DNA of 64,000 bases from Saccharopolyspora rosea (GTDB lineage Bacteria > Actinomycetota > Actinomycetes > Mycobacteriales > Pseudonocardiaceae). The stretch lies in NCBI RefSeq assembly GCF_025643595.1, contig NZ_CP102826.1, positions 3,224,001 to 3,288,000 of the forward strand. The letters run 5' to 3'. Below, piece after piece: positions 1 to 7,394 of the stretch. How positions within the stretch are numbered: the stretch's first letter is position 1; the number at the start of each line of letters is the position of its first letter. A program made the translations under genes and the position numbers. Under the pieces are notes generated by a model. It was not told the origin of the DNA. It worked only from the letters and a program-made list of their open reading frames with translations, and searched no databases.

Positions 1-13
1 CTGGGAGTTGATC

Positions 14-1270
14 ATGGCTGAGCTCTCGCCGGTGCTGAAGCAGGCGACACCGGTCCTGGCCGCCCGCGGGGAAGGTGTCCACCTCTACGACGAACAGGAC
101 CGCCGCTACCTCGACTTCACCGCCGGGATCGGAGTCACCAGCACCGGCCACTGCCACCCGCGCGTGGTGGAAGCCGCCCAGCGCCAGGTGGGTACCCTGA
201 TCCACGGCCAGTACACGACGGTCATGCACCGCCCGCTGCTGCGGCTGACCGAACGCCTCGGCGAAGTGCTGCCCGACGGGCTGGACCGGCTGTTCTACGT
301 CAACTCCGGCAGCGAAGCGGTCGAGGCCGCGGTGCGACTGGCCCGGCAGGCCACCGGGCGGCAGAACATCATCGCCTTCCAGGGCGGGTTCCACGGGCGC
401 ACCATGGGCGCCGGCGCGCTGACCAGCTCCGGCACCAAGGTCCGGTCCGGGATCGGCCCGATGATGCCCGGCGTGGCCTTCGCGCCCTTCCCGGAGACCT
501 ACCGGCACGGCTGGAGCGAGACCGAGGCGGTGCGCTTCGCGCTCGGCGAGCTCGACCAGCTGCTGGTCACCGTCAGCTCCCCCCGCGACACCGCGGCGAT
601 CATCGTCGAGCCGGTCCTCGGCGAGGGCGGCTACATCCCCGCGCCCCCGGAGTTCCTGGCCGGGCTGCGCGACCGCGCCGACCGGCACGGCATCCTGCTC
701 ATCCTCGACGAGGTGCAGACCGGCGTGGGCCGCACCGGCCGGTTCTGGGGGCACGAGCACGCCGCGATCCGCCCCGACATCCTCATCACCGCCAAGGGGC
801 TGGCCAGCGGCTTCCCGCTGTCGGCGATCGCGGCGGGCCAGGAGCTGATGAGCCGGGCGTGGCCGGGCTCGCAGGGCGGCACCTACGGCGGCAACGCCGT
901 CGCCGCCGCGGCCGCCGTGGCCACCCTGGACGTGGTCCGCGACGAGAACCTGGTCGCCAACGCGGCCGAACAGGGCAGCCGGCTGCGCGAGGGGCTGCAC
1001 AAGGTCGCCGCCGAACACCCGGTCATCGGCGACGTGCGCGGCCTCGGGCTGATGCTGGCCAACGAGTTCACCACGCCCGACGGGCAACCCGACACGACCA
1101 CCGCCACCCGCGCCCACGCCGCCGCGGCCGAGCGCGGCCTGCTGCTGCTGACCTGCGGGCCGCACGGCAACGTGGTGCGCATGATCCCCCCGCTGATCGT
1201 CACCGCCGACCAGGTCGACGAGGCGGTCGGGCTGTGGAGCCAGGCCGTGCACGACGCGGTGTCGGCCTGA
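14..1270 (+). CDS. Class III PLP-dependent aminotransferase (GABA/acetylornithine type)
   Basis: A 418-residue fold-type I, class III aminotransferase, full length for the family. It should move an amino group from an omega-amine or amino acid to a 2-oxo acid in the cytoplasm using PLP. Visible motifs are the cofactor glycine/serine turn NSGSEAVEAA near residue 100, the DEVQTGVGRTG block near 232, and the PLP lysine (K261) in TAKGLASGFP. The start is taken at ATG 14, seven bases after GGGAG; an in-frame TTG at 8 lies too close to that site. The motif set is closest to 4-aminobutyrate aminotransferases, but the substrate cannot be set from sequence. Upstream context is outside the window, so operon membership is unknown. 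Confidence 0.85.
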   Translation: MAELSPVLKQATPVLAARGEGVHLYDEQDRRYLDFTAGIGVTSTGHCHPRVVEAAQRQVGTLIHGQYTTVMHRPLLRLTERLGEVLPDGLDRLFYVNSGSEAVEAAVRLARQATGRQNIIAFQGGFHGRTMGAGALTSSGTKVRSGIGPMMPGVAFAPFPETYRHGWSETEAVRFALGELDQLLVTVSSPRDTAAIIVEPVLGEGGYIPAPPEFLAGLRDRADRHGILLILDEVQTGVGRTGRFWGHEHAAIRPDILITAKGLASGFPLSAIAAGQELMSRAWPGSQGGTYGGNAVAAAAAVATLDVVRDENLVANAAEQGSRLREGLHKVAAEHPVIGDVRGLGLMLANEFTTPDGQPDTTTATRAHAAAAERGLLLLTCGPHGNVVRMIPPLIVTADQVDEAVGLWSQAVHDAVSA

Positions 1271-1276
1271 CCGGCC

Positions 1277-1310
1277 GGTGGTGGGCGGCGCTGCGTGACC
1301 GCTCACCACC
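1277..1310 (+). terminator. Hairpin downstream of the aminotransferase gene
   Basis: Arms GGTGGTGGGC (1277-1286) and GCTCACCACC (1301-1310) can pair over 10 bp with one G-U pair and a 14-nt loop, starting 7 bp after the stop codon. There is no T-run, as is common for actinomycete terminators. Inferred from position and pairing only. Confidence 0.45.
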
Positions 1311-1458
1311 CTCTCACCAGCCCGAATGAGTGATCCGCGGCCACGGTTTGGTAGCGGTGCGTGCTCTTGCTGCGGTCGTCTGGGATGCTTGCACGCCGAA
1401 GTCCGGCACGCACCTGCGCGTGCCGGGGAGTCGACGCGACGCAGGTGTGGACAAGCTC

Positions 1459-2601
1459 ATGAGCGATTGGTCGGCGGGAGGCCCGCCGCGAGGCCGCGGT
1501 CAGCGCGGTCGAGGTGGCTACGACTACTACCGGGAGGCCCGCGGAGGCACTCCCGCAGGCAGGCGGCCGCCCCAGCAACCCCCTCCACCACCCGGCCGCG
1601 GCGCCCGACAGCGCCCCGACACGCCGCCACCGCCGCGCAAGCGCCCCCGGTGGGGCCGGCGCATCGGCATCACCCTGCTGGTGCTGGTGGTGCTGCTGGG
1701 CGGCCTGGTGTTCTACTTCGACAGCATGCTCCAGCGCACCAATGCGCTGGACTACCCCGGCCGCACCAGTGCGGACTCGCCGGGCACCAACTGGCTGTTG
1801 GTCGGCTCCGACAGCCGGGAAGGACTCGACGACGCGCAACGCCAGGAGCTGTCGGCCGGTGACGCCGCGGGCAAGCGCACCGACACCATGATGTTGCTGC
1901 ACGTACCCGCCAGCGGTGGTCAGGCCGCACTGATCAGCCTGCCCCGCGACTCCTACGTGAGCATCCCCGGTCACGGCAAGGACAAGCTCAACGCCGCCTT
2001 CTCCTACGGCGGACCGCAGCTGCTGTCCCAGACCATCGAGGGCGCCACCGGCGTGCACATCGACCACTACGCCGAGATCGGCTTCGGTGGTTTCGCCGGA
2101 CTGGTCGACTCCGTCGGCGGGGTCAACATCTGCCTGGACAAGCCGATGGACGACGAGAAGGCCAACGCGCACCTGCCCGCCGGGTGCCAGGACCTCGACG
2201 GCCCCAAGGCGCTGGCGTTCGTGCGGGCCCGCTACTCGCTGGCCGGCGGCGACCTGGAACGCGCCGAGAACCAGCGCAAGCTGCTCGGCGCCCTCGTGCA
2301 CCAGGCCACCAGCCCGGCCACGCTGATCAACCCGTTCCGGCTGTTCCCCGCCGCCTCGGCGGCCAGCCAGACGTTCCTGGTCAACGATGGTGACCACCTG
2401 TGGCACCTGTTCTCGCTGGCGATGGCGATGAGCGACGTCAGCAGCGGGCAGGGCGTGACCACTGCGGTACCCATGCAGCGGTTCGGCACCGCGCCCAACG
2501 GCGCCTCGGTGATCATCTGGAACAAGACCAAGGCGGCTCAGCTGTTCGGCGCGATCTCCGAGGACAAACCCATCCCGCCGGACCTGATCGGCAACAAGTA
2601 G
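1459..2601 (+). CDS. LCP (LytR-CpsA-Psr) family cell-wall polymer ligase
   Basis: A 380-residue membrane-anchored LCP protein. Family members transfer lipid-linked glycopolymers onto peptidoglycan on the outer face of the membrane. The N-terminal ~65 residues are a cytoplasmic Gly/Arg/Pro-rich tail (GGPPRGRG, PPPPPG). One membrane helix follows (GITLLVLVVLLGGLVFYF), then the LCP domain with KRTDTMMLLHV, the pyrophosphate-binding SLPRDSYV, and KLNAAFSYGG. ATG 1459 begins MSDWSAGG; GTG 1447 in the same frame is an alternative, and neither has a strong ribosome site. The frame stays open upstream to 1330, but that part lacks LCP-like character. It converges on a lysozyme gene, with a strong hairpin between the two. 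Confidence 0.88.
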   Translation: MSDWSAGGPPRGRGQRGRGGYDYYREARGGTPAGRRPPQQPPPPPGRGARQRPDTPPPPRKRPRWGRRIGITLLVLVVLLGGLVFYFDSMLQRTNALDYPGRTSADSPGTNWLLVGSDSREGLDDAQRQELSAGDAAGKRTDTMMLLHVPASGGQAALISLPRDSYVSIPGHGKDKLNAAFSYGGPQLLSQTIEGATGVHIDHYAEIGFGGFAGLVDSVGGVNICLDKPMDDEKANAHLPAGCQDLDGPKALAFVRARYSLAGGDLERAENQRKLLGALVHQATSPATLINPFRLFPAASAASQTFLVNDGDHLWHLFSLAMAMSDVSSGQGVTTAVPMQRFGTAPNGASVIIWNKTKAAQLFGAISEDKPIPPDLIGNK

Positions 2602-2618
2602 GACCGTCCAGCGCGCAC

Positions 2619-2653
2619 GAGGCGGGCCGCCCCTGGCTGGGGCGGCCCGCCTC
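2619..2653. terminator. Bidirectional terminator between convergent LCP and lysozyme genes
   Basis: A perfect 15-bp inverted repeat, GAGGCGGGCCGCCCC (2619-2633) and GGGGCGGCCCGCCTC (2639-2653), with a 5-nt loop. It begins 17 bp after the LCP stop and ends 25 bp before the stop of the opposing gene. Its symmetry and position suit termination in both directions. Confidence 0.8.
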
Positions 2654-2678
2654 GCCGTTGGGAGGGACGACTCGGAGA

Positions 2679-3545
2679 TCAGGACACGAACCGGGTCAGC
2701 TGGGCGATGTCGCCGTTGAACACGTCCTGCCCACCCGGCAGCGGCCCGTTGTTGGAGTTCTGCCACACCGTGTGGTAATCCCAGCCCGCCGGAAGCGGCC
2801 CGATCTGCGGCCCGTAGCGGGCCACCCACAGCGGGTTGTTCGGCGCGAAGTCCGGATTGCCGCCGGTGCAGCGGTTCCACCAGTTCGCCGTGGTGTAGAT
2901 GACCGGGAAGCGACCGGTGCGCGCCCGGTAGGTGTTGGAGAAGTCGGCGATCCACCGCGACATCGCCCCCGGGTCCATGCCGTAGCAGACCTCGCCGTAG
3001 GGGTTGTGCTCCATGTCCACCGCACCCGGCAGCGTGCGGCCGTCGGCCGGCCAGCCGCCGCCGTTGTCGACGAAGAAGTTGGCCTGCTGCGCGCCGGGTG
3101 ACCGGTCGGGCAGCGCGAAGTGGTAGGCCCCGTGCACCAGCCCGGCACCGGCCGAACCGTTGTACTGCTGGCCGAAGTGGTCGTTGCGGAACCCGGTTCC
3201 CTCGGTGGCCTTGACGTAGGCGAACTGGGCCCCGTCGGCCCGGGCCTTGCCCCAGTCCACGTCGCCCTGGTGACCGCTGACGTCCATGCCGCGCAGCGCC
3301 CCGGCGGGCAGCGCCCGCGGCGCGGTCGAGGCCCCACCGGCCCCTTCGATGCTGTACCCGGCCCACGCGCCACCGGGATCGCGGGGATCCAGGCGCGGCG
3401 CGCTGCGGGTGCTCAGCGGCTCGCCGATGGCCGGGGCGGCGCACACCGCCGTGGCCAGCAAGGCGGCCAGCACCGGGCCGAGCGGTCGGCGGCGTCGACG
3501 GCCGGATCGGGGGGACCGGGTATTGCTGCGATCTGAACGGACCAC
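2679..3545 (-). CDS. Secreted glycoside hydrolase family 25 lysozyme
   Basis: A 288-residue GH25 (Chalaropsis-type) muramidase that would cut the MurNAc-GlcNAc bond of peptidoglycan outside the cell. A signal sequence is visible: a run of arginines (RSGRRRRRP), then the hydrophobic GPVLAALLATAVCAAPA. The domain opens with GMDVSGHQGDVDWGKA, the conserved DxSxxQ start, followed by YVKATEGTGF, AYHFALPD, the catalytic-strand AVDMEH and PVIYTTANWW. Start is GTG 3545, preceded by GAGGAGG at 8 nt; an ATG nearby belongs to another frame. The reading frame runs far upstream without a stop, but only this part is a recognisable protein. Confidence 0.9.
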   Translation of the reverse strand: MVRSDRSNTRSPRSGRRRRRPLGPVLAALLATAVCAAPAIGEPLSTRSAPRLDPRDPGGAWAGYSIEGAGGASTAPRALPAGALRGMDVSGHQGDVDWGKARADGAQFAYVKATEGTGFRNDHFGQQYNGSAGAGLVHGAYHFALPDRSPGAQQANFFVDNGGGWPADGRTLPGAVDMEHNPYGEVCYGMDPGAMSRWIADFSNTYRARTGRFPVIYTTANWWNRCTGGNPDFAPNNPLWVARYGPQIGPLPAGWDYHTVWQNSNNGPLPGGQDVFNGDIAQLTRFVS

Positions 3546-3791
3546 TGCATTCGCCTCCTCGCCACACGCGGCTGGGCCCTGACCTGGATTCCGGGGATCC
3601 CCGGGGACGCAAGCGGGCACCGGGCGTGACCGATCATGTGCGCTCGGAATATAACGCGGGGTCACCGTCGGCGCCGGGACGTCGACGCGGCGTTGCGAGT
3701 GGTTCGCCCTGCCGGGTCCACTGTGGCGGGTCGAGCGTGACGTGGGTCTCCCGATTGGAGAATCGGCGCCACGTCGGGTACGTCTCAGGGC

Positions 3792-5534
3792 ATGGCACAG
3801 CGAACAGGCGGTCCCGGCGGACCGCGAGGCGATCGCAGGCGCGGCGGGCCGCGACCGTCGGCGGGGCGCCGCGACGAGCAGGGGTTGCGGCAGGAACTGC
3901 GCGGCATGCACGGCGCCAGCTACGGCCGGTACAAGGCGCTGAGCGGCCGCTGGTCGTTCCCGGAGTTCACCCTGGAGGTGCAGCGGGTCCAGCCCGACCC
4001 CTACGCCCCGGCCAGCCGGTGCGAGGTGCGCGTTGACCCGGACGTGGCCGGCTTCCCCGCGGCGCTGTGGTCCACGCCGGTGCGCGCGCGGGCGCTGGCC
4101 GGGTTCCTGCTGCGCGCCGCGCACCGCAGGCTGCGCGACAGCCGGCTGCGCGTGGACGCCGGCCGCCAGCAGGTGCTGGACCGCAGCGCGTGCCAGATCG
4201 TCGACGGGACCGTGGTGCTGCGGCTGGGCATCGACCTGCCCGGCCGGGGGCGCACGATCGACGGCAGGCAGGCCGAGCGGGCGTTGTGCGACGAGCTGCC
4301 CGAGGTGGTCTCCGAGGCGCTGCGCCACGCCACGGCCGACCGCGACCGGTTGCGCGAGTTCGTCGAGTCGGTGGAGGACACCGACGCGTTGCGGCGCATG
4401 CTGCCGGGTCTGGGTCTGGTGGCGTTCGTGGCCGACGGGGCGATGCTGCCGCGGCGCAGCGGGGTCGACGACCGGCCGCTGGCCGACGGGGTGCCGTTCT
4501 GCTCGCCGGAGTCGATGCGGGTGGAGGTCGAACTGCCCAACCGCGGCCGGGTGACCGGCATGGGCGTGCCGGAGGGCATCACGCTGATCGTCGGCGGCGG
4601 GTTCCACGGCAAGTCGACGCTGCTGCGGGCGCTGGAGTACGGCATCTACGACCACGTGCCCGGGGACGGCCGGGAACTGGTGGTGTGCCGGGACGACACG
4701 GTCAAGGTGCGGGCCGAGGACGGTCGGCGGGTGCACCGGGTGGACGTCAGCCCGTTCGTCAGCCACCTGCCGACGGGGTCGGACACCGCGGATTTCTCCA
4801 CCGACAACGCCTCCGGGTCGACCTCGCAGGCCGCGGCGATCGTGGAGGCCGTCGAGGCCGGGGCCAAGGTGCTGCTGGTCGATGAGGACACCGCGGCCAC
4901 GAACCTGATGATCCGCGACGCGCGGATGCAGGCCCTGGTGGCCAAGGAGGCCGAGCCGCTGACGCCGTTCGTGGACCTGATCCGCCCGCTGCACACCCAG
5001 CGCGGGGTCTCCACGGTGCTGGTCATGGGCGGCTCCGGCGATTACATGGACGTCGCCGACCAGGTGCTGATGATGGACTCCTACCGGGCGCGCGACGTCA
5101 CCGCGCAGGCCCGCGAGCTGGCGGCCAACCCGACGGGCCGCAACACCGAGGCCGACGGGTTCCCGCCGATCCGGCACCGGGTGGTCGACCCGCGGTCGAT
5201 CAGCACCGACCGGCCGAAGGTGCGCGCCCGCGGGGTGGACGCGCTGACCCTGGGCGAGTCCACTGTGGAACTGCGGGCGGTGGAGCAGCTGGTGGATCCC
5301 AGCCAGGTCACCGGGATCGGCCTGGCGCTGGTGACCTGCGTGCGGCGGGGTCTGGTGGACGGTTCCCGCACTGTGGCCGAGGTGCTCGACGAGTTCGCCG
5401 CCGAGGTCGACAAGCGGGGCGTGGCCGCCGTCGACGACCGCTACGTCGGTGACTTCGCGGTGCCGCGTCGCTTCGAGCTGGCTGCCGCGCTCAACCGGCT
5501 GCGGGTGCTGAAGGTGTCCGGCTTCCGCGCGTAG
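3792..5534 (+). CDS. ABC-class P-loop ATPase (COG3044 / PF09818 type)
   Basis: A 580-residue predicted ATPase of the stand-alone ABC class, a family of unknown role. After a basic, Gly/Arg-rich start of about 35 residues comes the family's N-terminal region (GSYxxYKAL-like YGRYKALSGRW). The Walker A motif GGGFHGKSTLL lies near residue 267. The Walker B-like stretch LLVDEDTAATN near 363 is typical of this family, as is LIRPLHTQRGVSTVLVMGG. There is no membrane segment and no transporter partner nearby. Start is ATG 3792 after the divergent lysozyme promoter region. The family assignment is firm from the motifs; the substrate and partner are unknown. Confidence 0.82.
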   Translation: MAQRTGGPGGPRGDRRRGGPRPSAGRRDEQGLRQELRGMHGASYGRYKALSGRWSFPEFTLEVQRVQPDPYAPASRCEVRVDPDVAGFPAALWSTPVRARALAGFLLRAAHRRLRDSRLRVDAGRQQVLDRSACQIVDGTVVLRLGIDLPGRGRTIDGRQAERALCDELPEVVSEALRHATADRDRLREFVESVEDTDALRRMLPGLGLVAFVADGAMLPRRSGVDDRPLADGVPFCSPESMRVEVELPNRGRVTGMGVPEGITLIVGGGFHGKSTLLRALEYGIYDHVPGDGRELVVCRDDTVKVRAEDGRRVHRVDVSPFVSHLPTGSDTADFSTDNASGSTSQAAAIVEAVEAGAKVLLVDEDTAATNLMIRDARMQALVAKEAEPLTPFVDLIRPLHTQRGVSTVLVMGGSGDYMDVADQVLMMDSYRARDVTAQARELAANPTGRNTEADGFPPIRHRVVDPRSISTDRPKVRARGVDALTLGESTVELRAVEQLVDPSQVTGIGLALVTCVRRGLVDGSRTVAEVLDEFAAEVDKRGVAAVDDRYVGDFAVPRRFELAAALNRLRVLKVSGFRA

Positions 5535-5642
5535 CCGTCCGGTGGTTTGCCCGGTCCGGGGCCGGGGGCATCATCGGGGCAGGAGTTCCCGCGACTCGCC
5601 GTGGCGTGCCGCCCGGTGCGCGCGGTGGACGGGAGGCGTCGG

Positions 5643-6299
5643 ATGCCTCGGATGGGATTTTCGAACCGCACGGGCTATGCCGACCGCAGGCACGCGGGGC
5701 AGGTGCTCGCGCAGCGGTTGAGCGGTGCGGACCTGGTGGACCCGGTGGTGTTGGGGCTGGCCCGCGGCGGGGTGCCGGTGGCCGCGGAGGTGGCGCGGGC
5801 GCTGGGTGCTCCGCTGCGGGTGTGCGTGGCGCGCAAGATCGGCGCGCCGGGCCAGCCGGAGCTGGCCGTCGGTGCGGTCACCGCGGAGGGTCCGCCGACC
5901 TACGACCCCCGGATGGTGCGGTCGTTCCACCTCGACGAGCGGGCGTTGGCCCAGGCGTGCGAGCAGGAGCGGGCGGAGGCCCGGCGGCGGGAGGAGCGGT
6001 TCCGGCCGGGCGAACCGCTGGCGTTGGCGGGCCGGGACGTGGTGCTCGTCGATGACGGTCTGGCCACCGGGGCCACGGCGCGCGCGGCGGTGCGGATGCT
6101 GCGGGAGTCCTCGCCGCGCAGCATCGTGCTGGCGGTGCCGGTGGGGGCGCCGGACGCGGTGGAGGCGCTGCGGTCCGAGGCCGACGTGGTGGTGTGCGTG
6201 CTGCAGCCGGTCGGGTTCAGCGCGGTCGGCCAGTGGTACCGGGATTTCCGGGCGACCAGCGATGCGGAGATCGACCAGGTGCTGCGCGAGTTCGCCTGA
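5643..6299 (+). CDS. Phosphoribosyltransferase-family protein
   Basis: A 218-residue type I PRTase-fold protein. The PRPP-binding signature is VVLVDDGLATGATARAA near residues 135-150, with acidic VDD and the TGAT loop. The N-terminal part has the GLARGGVPVAAEVA block found in bacterial PRTase-like proteins often linked to stress or dienelactone-hydrolase loci. ATG 5643 follows GGGAGG at a good distance; the open frame extends to 5547 but without a better site. The protein lies about 110 bp after the ATPase gene in the same direction. The nucleobase substrate, or even catalytic activity, cannot be decided. Confidence 0.8.
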   Translation: MPRMGFSNRTGYADRRHAGQVLAQRLSGADLVDPVVLGLARGGVPVAAEVARALGAPLRVCVARKIGAPGQPELAVGAVTAEGPPTYDPRMVRSFHLDERALAQACEQERAEARRREERFRPGEPLALAGRDVVLVDDGLATGATARAAVRMLRESSPRSIVLAVPVGAPDAVEALRSEADVVVCVLQPVGFSAVGQWYRDFRATSDAEIDQVLREFA

Positions 6300-6338
6300 C
6301 GCGCCGCAGCGGTGATCGGGAGCCCCGACCGCTGAATG

Positions 6339-6373
6339 TGAAACAATCTATGGTTTCAGTGTTCGGTGAAACC
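6339..6373. promoter_or_regulatory. Regularly spaced TGAAAC / GTTTCA half-sites
   Basis: TGAAAC (6339-6344), GTTTCA (6353-6358) and TGAAAC (6367-6372) alternate in orientation with exactly 8-nt spacers. This gives two overlapping inverted repeats with a 14-bp period; the second extends to GGTTTCA/TGAAACC. They lie in the 238-bp gap between the phosphoribosyltransferase stop and the start of the 133-residue protein. The arrangement looks like a multi-site operator. The protein that would bind is unknown. Confidence 0.4.
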
Positions 6374-6537
6374 ACTGCCTTCGGCCGGTGCACGTCGACG
6401 ACTCAGTCGAACGAAGTAGCCTGGACGCGGCCAAAGGCGCGCCGCTACTGGAAATCGGGTGGTTTCGGACCACCGGTCGAGCGGTGTCGGCGCGTCGGAG
6501 TGGATGTGGGACCGGGTCTCGGGTTGATTGGTTCGCT

Positions 6538-6939
6538 ATGACAGTCGCTGGGCATTCCGACAAGCAGTCGCCGCAGTCGGGCAGGCACGGGCCCGCCGGG
6601 CGGTCCGGGGCCAGACGGAGTGCCGAGTCCGGCCAGGGCTACTCCGCCGAGGTCGCCGGCCAGGTGGGTGAGGCGAGTGCCGCGCTGGGACAGCGGCTGC
6701 GCGACCCGGCCGTGGCGCACGACGTCGCCGAGATCGAACAGGTGCTGCGCGGGTTCTCCACCGCCGTGGAGGGCATGGCCGACGGCGTGGGCGGGGTGAC
6801 CGAGTGGCTGCGGGCCGCCGGGCACGCCGGACCGCTGTCCGGGCACGCCAGCGTCGTCGCCGACCGGTTGGCGCACGCCGGGCGCGAGTTGGAGCGGTTG
6901 GCCGAGGCGATCGGGCAGGCCAGGGAGAAGGCGAGTTAG
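6538..6939 (+). CDS. Uncharacterised 133-residue helical protein
   Basis: I do not recognise this family. The first ~35 residues are polar and Gly/Ser/Arg-rich. The rest (VAGQVGEASAALGQRL, VEGMADGVGGVTEWLRAA, RLAHAGRELERLAEAI) reads as amphipathic helices, so a small helical or coiled-coil protein is likely. No signal peptide or membrane helix is seen. ATG 6538 starts the well-composed part; the frame is open from 6388, but that stretch has poor codon character. Its stop overlaps the end of the convergent 59-residue gene by 4 bp. A regular inverted-repeat array lies about 170 bp upstream. Confidence 0.6.
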   Translation: MTVAGHSDKQSPQSGRHGPAGRSGARRSAESGQGYSAEVAGQVGEASAALGQRLRDPAVAHDVAEIEQVLRGFSTAVEGMADGVGGVTEWLRAAGHAGPLSGHASVVADRLAHAGRELERLAEAIGQAREKAS

Positions 6940-7115
6940 TCCTCGGGCGGCGGCGGGCGCTGCGGGCGTTCCGCGTCCGGGTCGTCGTCGGCGGGGGGTT
7001 CGGCGTCGAGTGCCTCGTCGGCCCGAGTGGGGTGGTTGCCGCGCAGGCGGCCCTCCAGTTCCTTCTCCAGGGCGTCGTCCTGCCGGGGTCCGTGCTTGTC
7101 GCTGCCGCGTCCCAC
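6936..7115 (-). CDS. Small acidic hydrophilic protein (59 aa), conserved actinobacterial type
   Basis: Read directly from the minus strand. GTG 7115 is preceded by GAGGAGG with a 5-nt gap, and the frame ends at TAA 6938-6936. The product begins MGRGSDKHGPRQDDALEKE, continues with LRGNHPTRADEA, and ends in an Asp/Pro-rich tail (PPADDDPDAERPQRPPPPED). The opening SDKHGPR..D, then a short helix and a TRA(D/E)E motif, matches from memory the N-terminus of small actinobacterial proteins of unknown function, some carrying a DUF2795 domain; that domain is absent here. It is highly charged and probably soluble and disordered. Its role is unknown. Confidence 0.7.
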   Translation of the reverse strand: MGRGSDKHGPRQDDALEKELEGRLRGNHPTRADEALDAEPPADDDPDAERPQRPPPPED

Positions 7116-7394
7116 GGCGGCCTCCTCGTGCGTGTCGCGGGTAGGTGTCCCGTCCGGTGGCTACCCGTCGCGGGTGCGGTGAACACGCCGGGCGCGCAAG
7201 TCGGGATCACTTCGGAGCGGTCGCGGACCGCTCAGTATGTTGGGGGCCGACATCGCGGCGGCGGTGATCGAACGCGCCGGTGGCGGCGCGCGGTCCCGCG
7301 GTCGCGGCGACCGGTGCCCGAGGGGGCGGGTCGGCCGGTCGGCCGGACGAGTTCGCGCAGGCGCGGGGGCCTGCTGTGGTGTGGAGGTGCATCG

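Noticed and set aside
1330-1458. N-terminal extension of the LCP protein to 1330
   Set aside because: The extra 43 residues lack family character; a start at 1447 or 1459 fits the usual cytoplasmic tail.
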